From Frankia sp. R82 (GTDB lineage: Bacteria; Actinomycetota; Actinomycetes; Frankiales; Frankiaceae), in assembly GCF_023716925.1 (NCBI RefSeq), contig NZ_JAMQQG010000003.1:1-64000 (forward strand): a stretch of 64,000 nt of DNA, in the 5' to 3' direction. Shown here in pieces: positions 50,204 through 59,230 of the stretch. A program made the translations under genes and the position numbers. The notes beneath the pieces are model-generated. The model saw only the letters and a program-made list of their open reading frames with translations. It searched no databases and was not told the DNA's origin. Numbering within the stretch: position 1 is the first letter of the stretch; every line of letters starts with the position of its first letter.

Positions 50204-51136
50204 TCAGTGGAGCTGCACGCCGGCGGTGACGACGAGCGCGACGTCGATCGCGGCGACGGCCATCGCGGCGCGAAACGCCGACCGATCATCGCGCCGCAGG
50301 CCGAACCCGGTCAGCACCGCGACCGGGGCCAACGCGGCCAGCCGCCAGGCACAGCGCCGTGGCGGGCCGAGCGCGGCCACCACGGAGCCGGCCGCGAGCA
50401 GCACCGCGGCGGATCGGCGCGAACCGGTCGCGCCCAGCCGCTGCGGCAGGCCGCGCACCCCGGTGCGCACGTCGACCTCAAGATCGGGCAGAACATTGGT
50501 GAAGTGAGCGCCCGCACCCAGCAACCCCGCCGCCAGCGGCAGCCACCACGGGGTCGCCGGCCGGTCGGGCCGCCCCCGCACGACGAAGACCGGCAGCAGC
50601 GCGAACGAGAGCGCATAGGGGCCGGCGGACAGTGGGGTCGCCTTCAGCCCGAGGTTGTATCCCCACGCACTGGCGACCGCGACGAGGTGGACGGGCCCGG
50701 CCGGCCCGCCCGCGACCACCGACAGTGGCACGCAGGCCGCCAGCGCCGTCCCCGTGGCCACGGCCACCGTTTTCGGCGCAAGACCGGCTCCGACCAGAGG
50801 CTTGCCCGTGCGCTCGCCGGCCGCGTCCCGGTGCCGGTCGAGCAGGTCGTTGCTCCAGCCGACCGAGAGCTGACCGGCCAGCACCGCCGAGGCCACCGCG
50901 GCCACCCCACCTGCCCTGCGACCGCTGGCAACCGCGAGCGCCGACGCGAACACCGTCACCGCAACCGTCGGCTCCGGATGGCACGCCCACACCAACGCCG
51001 TCAGCTGCCCGTGAAGCCCCGGCCAACCCGTCGCGTCGGCTTCGGCTTCGGCTTCGGCTTCGGCTTCGGAAATCTTGACCCTGGGCCGCGTCCCGATGTC
51101 CGGACCCGGCGGTTTCTCCGATATCACGCCTGCCAT
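50204..51136 (-). CDS. UbiA-family membrane prenyltransferase
   Basis: A 310-residue membrane protein with about eight helices. The first Asp-rich motif is SNDLLDRHRDAAGERTGKP (NDxxDxxxD) and the second NVLPDLEVDVRTG, both needed for Mg-diphosphate binding. It should transfer an isoprenyl chain to an aromatic acceptor. An (EA)5 run near residue 27, from a 6-bp repeat (ttcggc, 51038-51067), precedes the first helix. It heads the operon with methyltransferase, flavoprotein and type III PKS genes; the 133-bp gap before the methyltransferase is the only sizable one. Confidence 0.9.
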   Translation of the reverse strand: MAGVISEKPPGPDIGTRPRVKISEAEAEAEAEADATGWPGLHGQLTALVWACHPEPTVAVTVFASALAVASGRRAGGVAAVASAVLAGQLSVGWSNDLLDRHRDAAGERTGKPLVGAGLAPKTVAVATGTALAACVPLSVVAGGPAGPVHLVAVASAWGYNLGLKATPLSAGPYALSFALLPVFVVRGRPDRPATPWWLPLAAGLLGAGAHFTNVLPDLEVDVRTGVRGLPQRLGATGSRRSAAVLLAAGSVVAALGPPRRCAWRLAALAPVAVLTGFGLRRDDRSAFRAAMAVAAIDVALVVTAGVQLH

Positions 51137-51737
51137 GATTTCCGATCACCGCCATCTGGCCAACCCGCGCGTGAGCAGGTGTTTCGTCCGGACCCGACAG
51201 AACCGAGCCTGGCGGACACGGTGGACGCCGTGCACGGGCGACTGGGCCGTCGTGGCCACCGCCCCGAACACCATCGTTGATCTGCTCCCCCGGCGCAGCG
51301 CCCTGGTCCGCTCGTCTGCGTCCTGCCGCTCCGAAGGGCAGGTCCCGGCGGCGAACATCGACCTTGTCGTGCTGGTCGCCGCGTCGTGCTCGTCGCCGCG
51401 TCGTGACCGTCGCCGCGTCGTGCTCGTCGCCGCGTCCTCGACCGAGCCGGCTCTCGGCCGGATCGAGGGGCTGCCCGCCCCGGCCCGCGAAAGCTCGGGG
51501 GTTCGCGGCGATCCGCCTGGCGGCCTGCCCGGACCCGGCCAGCGGCGGGAAGCGACGGCCGGCGGCACGTCGCGTATTCCCGACGAAGCCGGTCTTTAGC
51601 TGATGGTAACGATCCTCACAGTCCGCCGGCAGCCCTGTTCGCCTGGCGGGTAAAGGGCGAAGGTAGCCAGAGAAAGCCCGCGGCCGAGTACCCGGCTTTT
51701 CTCCCGGATTCCGTACGCCCAAAACCAGAAGGTATTG
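51137..51737. other. Divergent promoter region of prenyltransferase operon and MFS gene
   Basis: About 600 bases without a supported gene. The 17-bp repeat at 51367-51434 is the only ordered element. The last 140 bases are less GC-rich and probably carry the MFS promoter. An open frame through the repeat (51075-51599) has repeat-driven composition and no ribosome site, so it is not called. Confidence 0.6.
51367..51434. repeat. 17-bp tandem repeat, four units
   Basis: tcgtgct(c/g)gtcgccgcg with one tcgtgaccgtcgccgcg variant, units starting at 51367, 51384, 51401 and 51418. Non-coding as far as can be judged. Confidence 0.85.
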
Positions 51738-53240
51738 ATGCGCCAAGGTCCTCTTGCTGGCAGATACGTGGCGTCCGCAGCAATGGTGATGTCCGCGATT
51801 ATTCCCTATCTGGCTCTGTCGGCCGCGCTCGATCCGTTGGCACCGATCATCGCCAGGCAGGTGCACATGAGCGCGCAGACGATGAGCCTCAGCTCGGGTC
51901 TGGGTAACGCGGCCTACGCGCTGGGGACGGTGCTCGCCGTACAGCTGGGCCTGCACCTGCCGCAACGGCGGATGCTGCTCGGCTACGCGGCCCTGCTCGT
52001 CGTCGGATCGGTACTGACGGCGGCGGCGCAGGACGCGGCCATGTTCATCATCGGCCATACGCTGCAGGGCCTGGCCACCAGCATGCTGCTGATCGCCGCC
52101 GTCCCGCCGCTGGCGATCGGCTACCCCCGCGAGCGGCTGCACACCACCGTAATGATTATGAACATGGGTATCTTCGGCGCGGTCGCGCTCGGCCCGTTCA
52201 TCGGTGGTCTGCAGGCGAACGCCGATGCCTGGCGGCCACTGTTCTGGATCGTCACCGGGATCTCGGTGCTGGCGTTGCTGCTGGTCGTGCTCACCTTCGA
52301 AGACGCTCCGGCGGCGAACCCCAACGCCCCACGCGACCTGCCGGCGATCGGGCTGGCCGCGGCCGGCAGCCTCGCGGCCTTCCTGGGCGCGTCCGAACTG
52401 ACCAGCCACAGCATTCTGGACGTCGAGGTGATCGCACCGTTGCTCGGCGGTCTGGCCCTGATCACCGCGCTCATCGTCTACCAGTTCCGGGCCGCACAAC
52501 CGCTGCTGATGGTTCGGGAGATGCTCACCAGCGCGATCCCGGTCGCGGGTGTGGTGACCGCGCTGTTCGCCGCGGCGGCCTCGGTGTCCGCGACGGTGCT
52601 GACCGCCTCGGTGTACGCGGAGAAATACGGCCCGGTGCGGGTCGGGCTGCTCTACCTGCCCGAGCTCGGCGGCGCGGTGATCGCCGCGGTCGTGTTCGGT
52701 TTCGTCATCGCCCGGCGTTCCCTGCACTACCTGCCGCTTGTGGGCATGATCCTGCTCGCCGCCGGGATCGGTGTCTTTCGGCTCGGGATGCCGGCGAACC
52801 AACCGCTGGCGCTCCTCGGTTCCGCGCTGACCGGGCTCGCGCTGGGCGCCACCGTCGCCCCCGCGTTGTTCGTGGCCGGTTTCTCCGTGCCGTCCGCGAA
52901 CCTTCCGCGGGTGTTCGCCGTGGTCGAACTGCTCCGCGCGGTCGCCGCCTTCATGATCGCGCCGATCTTCGCCCATTTCGCTGCCACGGTGACCGGCGAC
53001 CTCCACGAGGGAACGAACATCGCCCTGTGGATCGGCCTCGGTCTGGCGCTCGCCGGCGCCGCCATCGCCGTCACGATTTACGCCCTCAGCGGTGCCCGTC
53101 CGCAGACCCCCGACCTCGACACGTTCCTGGGTGGCCTGCGCCCGGCCTGGTACTCGCCGCCGTTGCTGAGCAGAATCCGCCGGTCCCACGATCTGGATGA
53201 TCTGGACGTCGCCCTCCCCGTTCCGGAAAGCGTTGACTGA
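51738..53240 (+). CDS. MFS transporter, 14-helix type
   Basis: A 500-residue membrane protein with about 14 helices, of the DHA2-like type but with weak motif A. Helix 1 begins MVMSAIIPYLALSAALDPLAP. AGAAGG-type site AGAAGG six bases before the ATG fixes the start. The stop overlaps the next ATG (TGATG), coupling it with a small universal stress protein. Lying beside the prenyltransferase operon it could export its product, but transcription is divergent and the link is only positional. Confidence 0.85.
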   Translation: MRQGPLAGRYVASAAMVMSAIIPYLALSAALDPLAPIIARQVHMSAQTMSLSSGLGNAAYALGTVLAVQLGLHLPQRRMLLGYAALLVVGSVLTAAAQDAAMFIIGHTLQGLATSMLLIAAVPPLAIGYPRERLHTTVMIMNMGIFGAVALGPFIGGLQANADAWRPLFWIVTGISVLALLLVVLTFEDAPAANPNAPRDLPAIGLAAAGSLAAFLGASELTSHSILDVEVIAPLLGGLALITALIVYQFRAAQPLLMVREMLTSAIPVAGVVTALFAAAASVSATVLTASVYAEKYGPVRVGLLYLPELGGAVIAAVVFGFVIARRSLHYLPLVGMILLAAGIGVFRLGMPANQPLALLGSALTGLALGATVAPALFVAGFSVPSANLPRVFAVVELLRAVAAFMIAPIFAHFAATVTGDLHEGTNIALWIGLGLALAGAAIAVTIYALSGARPQTPDLDTFLGGLRPAWYSPPLLSRIRRSHDLDDLDVALPVPESVD

Positions 53241-53749
53241 TGTCCACCCCCCACTCCGACGCCGCACCCCACTCCGACGCTGTGCAGCCCGGTGCTCGGA
53301 CTGGCCGCCCTACCGGCCCGGTGCTGTTCGCCTATGACGGCAGTGGCGTCGCCGGTCATGCCATCGAGTACGCCGCGACGCAGCTTTCGCCCGGACGCGA
53401 GGCGCTCGTGCTGTGCGTCTGGCAGCCGTCCGACGTCGGATTCACCCCGGTCGGCCCGCAGCATTTCGACGCGAACAACGCCGCCGAGGTCGAAAAGGCC
53501 GCGGCCGACATCGCCGCGCACGGTGCCCGGCTCGCCGAAGCCGCGGGACTGCGCGCCCACAGCATCACCGTCCAGGCGGCACCGACCTGGCAGGGCATCG
53601 TCACCACCGCCGCCGAGCGGCAGGCCGCGCTCATCGTCGTCGGCGCCCATCGGCACTCCCGACTGGCCAGCCATCTGCTCGGCAGCGTGGCCAGCTCCGT
53701 CGTCACCCACGCCGACGGCGCCGTCCTGGTCGTCCACCAGCACGACTGA
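53240..53749 (+). CDS. Universal stress protein, single UspA domain
   Basis: A 169-residue protein: a 25-residue polar N-terminal extension, then one UspA domain (VLFAYDGSGVAGHAIEYAA, LIVVGAHRHSRLASHLLGSVASSVV). The G-2x-G motif is altered to GAHRHS, which may reduce ATP binding. Translationally coupled to the MFS gene, an unusual pairing. Confidence 0.87.
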   Translation: MSTPHSDAAPHSDAVQPGARTGRPTGPVLFAYDGSGVAGHAIEYAATQLSPGREALVLCVWQPSDVGFTPVGPQHFDANNAAEVEKAAADIAAHGARLAEAAGLRAHSITVQAAPTWQGIVTTAAERQAALIVVGAHRHSRLASHLLGSVASSVVTHADGAVLVVHQHD

Positions 53750-53816
53750 TCCGAGCGGCCGTCCACCGGAGCGGGGCCGCCCGCCGTCCTACCGTTCGGG
53801 TGCCGCGCGAGGCTGG

Positions 53817-54695
53817 TCACCCGGACGGTAGTGAGGCCTTGGTGCCGGCAGGGCGCAGAAGTCGCCGCAGAATCCGGACCGACAGGTCGGGATAGTGGCG
53901 GGGCAGCAGACGCACCGCGAGGTCCACGAGCCTGGCATCGTTGCCGACCAGGATGCGCCCCCGGTTGGCCTCGACGCCCCGGAGAATGATGTCGGCCGCT
54001 CGTTCCGGGGGAAGCCGGAGAAACTTCTCGTTGTAGAGCGCGGCCCGCTGGACGCGCTCCTCGGTGATCTCCTCGCCGCGCTCGCGGGCCTGCGCCAGCG
54101 CGGCGTTGGCGATGTTGGTCCGCACTCCGCCGGGGTGGACGACGGTGACCCGGACGGGCTGGTTGGCCTGCAGCATCTCGATGCGCAGCGTCTCGGTGAA
54201 GCCCCGCACCCCGAACTTCGAGGTGCAGTAGGGGCCCAGTCCGCCCTGGGCCATGAAACCGTTGAGGCTGGAGATGTTGATGACGTGCCCGTCACCCGAG
54301 GCGATCAGATGAGGCAGGAACGCCTTCGTGCCGTGCAGCACGCCCCAGAGATTCACCGACAGCACCCGTTCGAACACGGCCCAGTCGGTCTCCAGGATCG
54401 TGTCACTGATACCGGCGATGCCGGCGTTGTTGTAGAGCTGGTGCACGACCCCGAAATGCGCGCGGACCTCGCCCGCGTATGTCTCGACCTCGGTGCGGTC
54501 GCTGACGTCGAGGTGGCGGGAGCGCACCTCGGTGCCGGTCGCCGCGACCAGGTCCACGGTCTCGGCCAGGCCGGTGGCGTTGACGTCGGCCAGCGCGAGC
54601 CGCGCGCCCCGGTCGGCAAGGCCCAGGGCAAGGGCCCGGCCGATACCCGAGGCGGCGCCGGTGACGACGGCGACCTTGTCCGCGATGGTGGTCAC
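53817..54695 (-). CDS. Short-chain dehydrogenase/reductase
   Basis: A 292-residue classical SDR: VTGAASGIGRALALGLA, ADVN for cofactor choice, NNAGIAG, ISSLNG and the catalytic YCTSK. The C-terminal 60 residues extend the fold as in SDRs associated with Baeyer-Villiger monooxygenases. GTG start overlaps the monooxygenase stop (GTGA). It probably oxidises an alcohol to the ketone used by that enzyme. Confidence 0.9.
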   Translation of the reverse strand: MTTIADKVAVVTGAASGIGRALALGLADRGARLALADVNATGLAETVDLVAATGTEVRSRHLDVSDRTEVETYAGEVRAHFGVVHQLYNNAGIAGISDTILETDWAVFERVLSVNLWGVLHGTKAFLPHLIASGDGHVINISSLNGFMAQGGLGPYCTSKFGVRGFTETLRIEMLQANQPVRVTVVHPGGVRTNIANAALAQARERGEEITEERVQRAALYNEKFLRLPPERAADIILRGVEANRGRILVGNDARLVDLAVRLLPRHYPDLSVRILRRLLRPAGTKASLPSG

Positions 54696-56188
54696 GATGC
54701 TGCTCCTGTGCGCTGACGGGAGTGGGACAGCCGCAGTTCGTCGTCCGCCACCGGCAGGTGCCGCAGGAGCCTGACGTCGCCGAGGTAGTCGAACGACGTG
54801 AGCCAGGGCTTGCGGTTGCCCTGCCGGGGCAGCTCGTCGAGGACGCGTTGGATGTAGCCGGCGCCGAAGTCGAGGAACGGACGGGTCCCCAGGTCCGGGT
54901 CGGCGACCACCGGGCAGGCCGTGTCGTAGCCGTGCGTGTCCATGTGCGTCAGCAGCCGGCAGAAGTGCTCGCACAGCAGGCCGATCTTGAGCGTCCAGGA
55001 GGAGGTGGTGTAGCCGACCATGTAGGCGAGGTTCGGCACTCCCGAAAGCATGAGGCCCTTGTAGGCGACCGTGCTTGACAGTCGCACGGGCTCGCCGTCG
55101 ACGGTCAGCGGCACACCCCCGAACGCCTGGACGTTCAGCCCGGTCGCGGTCACGATGACGTCCGCCGTCAGCTCCCGTCCGGAGGCCAGCAGCACTCCGT
55201 TCTCGGTGAAGGTGGTGACACGATCCGTGACGACCGAGACCGCGCCCCGGCGGATCGCCGTGAACAGGTCGCCGCCCGGAGCGAAACACAGTCGCTGGTC
55301 CCAGGGGTCGTACGGCGGGCGGAAGTGTTCGTCGACCGCATAGCCCGCCGGCAGCATCCGGACGTTCATCCGGCGGATGAGTCGCCGGGCGGCCTTCGGG
55401 AACCGCCGGCAGAACCGCCACATCGCCTGCTGGCGAAGGATGTAGAGAGTACGGGCGAGGGTGTGGGCACGCTTCTCGCCGAATATCCGGCGCAGACGGA
55501 TGACCAGCGCGTCCCGGGGCGGGGTGGCCAGGATGTAGGTCGGCGTCCGTTGCAGCATGGTGACGTGCGCCGCGGTGTCGGCCAACGCCGGAACCAGCGT
55601 CACCGCCGTCGCGCCACTGCCGATCACCACGATTCGCCGGCCGGTGACATCGAGATCGGCCGGCCAGTGCTGGGGGTGGATGATCTGCCCGCGGAAGCGT
55701 TCCCGCCCGTCGAAGTGCGGGGTGAAACCCTCGTCGTAGCGGTAGTAGCCGGTGGCGCACAGCAACCAGGAGCAGGTCAGCTTCGAGCGGGCACCGGACT
55801 CGGTGTTCACCACCTCGACCGTCCAGCGGGCGTCCGGCGACGACCACGACGCGCTGACGACCTTCGTGTGGTAGCGGATGTCGCGCTCGAGGTCGAACTC
55901 GCGGGCGGTCTCGCGCAGGTAGGCCAGGATCTGCTCGCCGTCGGCGAGAAACTTCTCGCCCCGCCACGGCTTGAACGCATAGCCGAAGGTGTGCAGATCG
56001 GAGTCCGACCGGATGCCCGGGTAGCGGAACAGGTCCCAGGTGCCGCCGAGCGCGCCGCGTGCCTCGAGGATCGCGTGGCTGCGCTGCGGATGCTCCCGCC
56101 GCAGGTAGTACGCGGCTCCGAGGCCGGAGATGCCCGCCCCGACGATGAGGACGTCGAGGTGTTCGAGTTGGGCGGCAGCAGACGGCAC
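54692..56188 (-). CDS. Baeyer-Villiger-type flavin monooxygenase (EthA-like)
   Basis: A 498-residue FAD/NADPH enzyme: FAD site LIVGAGISGLGAAYYL (about 14-29), the fingerprint FRGQIIHPQHWP (FxGxxxHxxxW), a second dinucleotide site IVVIGSGATAVTLVP, and ATG-containing VTATGLNVQAFGG. Length and motifs match EthA and related monooxygenases that convert ketones to esters or lactones. GTG start at 56188. Divergent from a PucR-family regulator across a short dyad-rich gap. Confidence 0.92.
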   Translation of the reverse strand: MPSAAAQLEHLDVLIVGAGISGLGAAYYLRREHPQRSHAILEARGALGGTWDLFRYPGIRSDSDLHTFGYAFKPWRGEKFLADGEQILAYLRETAREFDLERDIRYHTKVVSASWSSPDARWTVEVVNTESGARSKLTCSWLLCATGYYRYDEGFTPHFDGRERFRGQIIHPQHWPADLDVTGRRIVVIGSGATAVTLVPALADTAAHVTMLQRTPTYILATPPRDALVIRLRRIFGEKRAHTLARTLYILRQQAMWRFCRRFPKAARRLIRRMNVRMLPAGYAVDEHFRPPYDPWDQRLCFAPGGDLFTAIRRGAVSVVTDRVTTFTENGVLLASGRELTADVIVTATGLNVQAFGGVPLTVDGEPVRLSSTVAYKGLMLSGVPNLAYMVGYTTSSWTLKIGLLCEHFCRLLTHMDTHGYDTACPVVADPDLGTRPFLDFGAGYIQRVLDELPRQGNRKPWLTSFDYLGDVRLLRHLPVADDELRLSHSRQRTGAAS

Positions 56189-56262
56189 GCGGGCACCCCC
56201 AAGCGGAACTCCAGGACGGGTCAGGCTCAGATGTTGCTACGGTCCGGGACCGCCCGCCAGGT

Positions 56263-56305
56263 ACATCATGCACCTACCTGATGTTCCTGCGGTGCAGGAT
56301 GCACC
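56263..56305. promoter_or_regulatory. Operator dyads between monooxygenase and PucR genes
   Basis: Two inverted repeats: acatca-N10-tgatgt (56263-56284) and ggtgca-gga-tgcacc (56291-56305), each with perfect 6-bp arms. TGCACC also occurs between the arms of the first (56269-56274). The PucR -10 hexamer lies ten bases downstream, so binding could autoregulate. Confidence 0.65.
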
Positions 56306-56314
56306 ATCTCGCTC

Positions 56315-56320
56315 TAGACT
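56315..56320 (+). promoter_or_regulatory. -10 hexamer of a leaderless pucR-type transcript
   Basis: TAGACT fits TANNNT and ends six bases before the ATG at 56327, with no Shine-Dalgarno sequence between. Confidence 0.55.
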
Positions 56321-56326
56321 GGGCTG

Positions 56327-57565
56327 ATGGTGAGCTCCTGGGACCCGCCGTCCGGCAGGGTTCGGGAACTCATGCGGCGCGGTGCCGAGCTGGTCCTGCA
56401 TCTGCCGCCCGCCTGGCTGGACGAGCTGGACGAGGCGACCCTCTCGGGTCCACACGGCCAGCAGATCGCTGCGGATCCCGTCCTTGCCGCGGCCATCCGG
56501 CGGGCCAACCGCTCGAACCTGCTGCACTGGGCGGCGGCGAACATCCGCGCGCCGGGCCAGCGCGTGCCGGCCAACCTTGCGGAGGTGCCGCTGGGGATCG
56601 CCCGTGACCTGGTCCGCCGCGGCCTGGACGACACGATGCTGGATGCCTACCGATCGGGCCAGAGCGTCGCGCTGCGACACTGGATCGAGATCGTCTTCTC
56701 CCTCACCTCCGACCCGCAGGAACTGCGAGCCGTGCTGGACGTGTCCTGCCAGTCGATCGCCGCCTTCGTCGAGGACACGATCGTCGCGGTCGCCGCCCAG
56801 ATCACCCGGGAGCGCGCCGCCCTGACCCAGGGAACCCATGCCGAGCGTCGCGAAGCGGTCACCCTGCTGCTGGACGGGGCGCCGCTGTCCCCACGACGGG
56901 CCGAGCAGCGACTCGGCTACCGTCTCACCGGCGCGCACACCGCGGCCGTCGTCTGGAGCGACGACCCCGACACCGACCTCGGTGCGCTCGACCGTGCCGC
57001 CGACCTGCTCGCCACGGCTGCCGGGGACCCCCAACCGCTGACCGTGCTCGCCAGCGCGGCGACCCGCTGGGTCTGGGTGCACGGCACACCGGACCTGGCC
57101 CGGCTACGAGCCGAGGCCACCGATCTGCCGGCCGTACGCATCGCGATCGGCCCGTGCCGACCGGACCTCGACGGGTTCCGGCGCAGCCACCTTGATGCCC
57201 TCACCGTCCAACGGATCCTCGCCCGGCTCGCCTCGCCCCAGCAGATCGCCACCCATGCGGACATCGAACTCGTCGCCCTGTGCACCACCGACGGCGAACG
57301 CGCCGCCCGGTTCGTGGGCAGTGCCCTCGGCGATCTGGAGACCGCCGCGCCCGAACTGCGCGAGGCGGTACGCGCCTTCCTCTCCACCGGGTGCAACGCC
57401 ACTGCCGCCGCGGCTCGGCTCTACCTGCACCGCAACACCCTGCTGCGCCGCCTGGCCCGGGCCGAACGGCTGCTGCCGACACCGCTGTCCGACAGCCTCC
57501 TGCCGGTCGGTGTCGCCCTGGAGATCCACCGCTGGCGCGGCACCGCGCCCCGAGCTCCCCGGTAG
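56327..57565 (+). CDS. PucR-family transcriptional regulator
   Basis: A 412-residue regulator: N-terminal helical domain, a GGDEF-like central region without catalytic motif, and the C-terminal PucR HTH (LREAVRAFLSTGCNATAAAARLYLHRNTLLRRLARAE). It is divergent from the monooxygenase/SDR operon and probably controls it in response to the substrate. Confidence 0.9.
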   Translation: MVSSWDPPSGRVRELMRRGAELVLHLPPAWLDELDEATLSGPHGQQIAADPVLAAAIRRANRSNLLHWAAANIRAPGQRVPANLAEVPLGIARDLVRRGLDDTMLDAYRSGQSVALRHWIEIVFSLTSDPQELRAVLDVSCQSIAAFVEDTIVAVAAQITRERAALTQGTHAERREAVTLLLDGAPLSPRRAEQRLGYRLTGAHTAAVVWSDDPDTDLGALDRAADLLATAAGDPQPLTVLASAATRWVWVHGTPDLARLRAEATDLPAVRIAIGPCRPDLDGFRRSHLDALTVQRILARLASPQQIATHADIELVALCTTDGERAARFVGSALGDLETAAPELREAVRAFLSTGCNATAAAARLYLHRNTLLRRLARAERLLPTPLSDSLLPVGVALEIHRWRGTAPRAPR

Positions 57566-57694
57566 CCTCCCACCCCGCGCCGCACCCGGTCGGTTCCTGA
57601 CGGGGCCTGGTCGACGGGACCCGGTCGGGTCCGCGGCGTCCGTGCCACGCAGCGATGGCGAGGTCCGGGCAGGAGGGCACCGGGCTGCCGCGGA

Positions 57695-58678
57695 TCACTC
57701 GGTCGGGGGCTGCTCCTGGTGTCGGCCGGAGCTGAACATCCAGGCCAGGTGTGCGCCCGGGATGTCGCGGATGGTGCGCACCACGAGGCGTAGCCGGTCC
57801 GGGTCCACCGTCGGTGCCAGGTGCCGCGCGTCGGCGAGCAGGACGCGTTCGGCTTCGCGAAGGTCGTGCAACCGCCGGGTGATGTGTGCGTACACCTGGT
57901 CGAGTGCGGTGTGCTCGTCGCAGCCCGTGGCGTGTCGCAGCACGAGGACATAGTTGGTGGTCTCGCCGCGCGCGGCCTCCCGGGGCAGGGACACCACATC
58001 GTTGCACCAGGCGACGAGGTCGCTGGAAGCCGCGCACAACTCGGTCCAGCTGCTGGTGGCGACGAGGTCCGGGGGGATTTCGGTCTGGTGGACGACTTCC
58101 AGCAGATCGACCATGAACATGGCGTTGTCGTCGCGGCGCAGGGACGGATATTCGGCCGGGGTGGCCAGTGTGCCGTTGTGCCGGTGGGCGATCTGGGTGA
58201 GAAACGCATCGCGATGGTGGTGGATGTGCTCGAGGAAGCGGCGACGCCACTGCGGGGACATCTCCCGGGCCGTCCGGGGCCACAGGTCCGCCAGTGCGGT
58301 GACCGGGGCAGAGGCCGTGCTGGGATCGGACCGTCCCTCGACGATCGAGGTGATCGCGGCGTAGGTCGTGTGCACGAGCTCGGCGCGCAGGCCCATCGAC
58401 CCCTCGTCCTGCTCGTCATCGAGGTGGAACAGCCACAGCACCCACCGGGCGTAGACCTCGACGTCGCTCGGATGGGCGTCGGGCAGGATGCGCGCGGCCA
58501 ACAGGTGGAATCCGGCGGCGTCGAGCCGGGCACGCTCCCGGGCGTCGGTTACCAGACCGACCCGGGATGCCCAGGTCAGGAGATGCTCGCCGATCTGTTC
58601 GGCCTCGGGATGGATCCGCTCGGGGATGGGAATGCCGAAGTCGAGTCTGGACACGCCGGCAGCGGAGAGCTGGGTCAT
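57695..58678 (-). CDS. Class I terpene synthase
   Basis: A 327-residue cyclase. The Asp-rich motif LDDEQD (Asp87-Asp91) and NSE triad CNDVVSLPRE (Asn226, Ser230, Glu234) bind three Mg ions. The pyrophosphate-sensor Arg lies in YPSLRRD (about 181). The usual C-terminal Arg-Tyr pair reads SSGRHQ, a His in place of Tyr. Length fits a sesquiterpene synthase; product unknown. The ATG at 58678 follows GAGG nine bases upstream. No P450 or prenyl-diphosphate synthase is adjacent, only a MerR-like regulator gene upstream on the same strand. Confidence 0.9.
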   Translation of the reverse strand: MTQLSAAGVSRLDFGIPIPERIHPEAEQIGEHLLTWASRVGLVTDARERARLDAAGFHLLAARILPDAHPSDVEVYARWVLWLFHLDDEQDEGSMGLRAELVHTTYAAITSIVEGRSDPSTASAPVTALADLWPRTAREMSPQWRRRFLEHIHHHRDAFLTQIAHRHNGTLATPAEYPSLRRDDNAMFMVDLLEVVHQTEIPPDLVATSSWTELCAASSDLVAWCNDVVSLPREAARGETTNYVLVLRHATGCDEHTALDQVYAHITRRLHDLREAERVLLADARHLAPTVDPDRLRLVVRTIRDIPGAHLAWMFSSGRHQEQPPTE

Positions 58679-58730
58679 GAGCTGGCCTCGGTGACAGAGA
58701 AAGGTACGGGCGGCGGACGCGCCCGACTCC

Positions 58731-58753
58731 GGTGCCTTCACGACAAAGGCACC
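58731..58753 (-). promoter_or_regulatory. Inverted repeat in the terpene synthase leader
   Basis: GGTGCCTT (58731-58738) and AAGGCACC (58746-58753) are perfect 8-bp arms with a 7-nt spacer, 53-75 bp upstream of the ATG at 58678. It may be the operator of the adjacent MerR-like regulator or a leader hairpin; MerR sites are usually dyads of this size. Confidence 0.55.
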
Positions 58754-58857
58754 ACACTCCGTCATTATCACGCGACAAGACGCCCGGTGACTTAAGGACT
58801 ACGTCCCGAGTGGCGTGGATCCCTTTCCTGCCGTGAGTCAGGCAGACGGCCTGGCGG

Positions 58858-59190
58858 TCAGTGGCTGGCCGACGGGTTGTCGCGTAGCTGCTGGTTGATC
58901 TTCTGGGCTTCCGCGAGCTGGTCTTCAAGGATGACGATGCGGCAGGCAGCCTCGATCGCGGTGCCCTGGTCGACGAGCTCCCGGACGCGGGCGGCGATGC
59001 GCAGCTGGTAGCGGGAGTAGCGGCGATGGCCGCCCTCCGAGCGCAACGGGGTGATCAGGCGGGCTTCGCCCAGGGCCCGCAGGAAGGCGGGGGTGGTGCC
59101 GAGAAGGTCGGCTGCGCGGCCCACGGTGTAAGCGGGGTAGTCGTCGTCGTCGAGGCTGTCGGCCGGTTTGCGGGTGGTTCCAGGACTCAT
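58858..59190 (-). CDS. MerR-like helix-turn-helix regulator
   Basis: A 110-residue DNA-binding protein: MerR-type HTH and wing ([20 protein letters not shown], then [13 protein letters not shown]) followed by a coiled-coil helix ([18 protein letters not shown]). There is no effector domain, so it may act constitutively or bind a partner. AGAGG lies five bases before the ATG at 59190. It is upstream of, and codirectional with, the terpene synthase gene, 179 bp away. Confidence 0.88.
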   Translation of the reverse strand: MSPGTTRKPADSLDDDDYPAYTVGRAADLLGTTPAFLRALGEARLITPLRSEGGHRRYSRYQLRIAARVRELVDQGTAIEAACRIVILEDQLAEAQKINQQLRDNPSASH

Positions 59191-59230
59191 TGCACCTCTT
59201 GCAGCTACGTCGAATATGGATACGTCGAAG

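Noticed and set aside
51075-51599. Open frame of 174 codons through the 17-bp repeat
   Set aside because: No ribosome site, no motif, composition set by the repeat; treated as non-coding.
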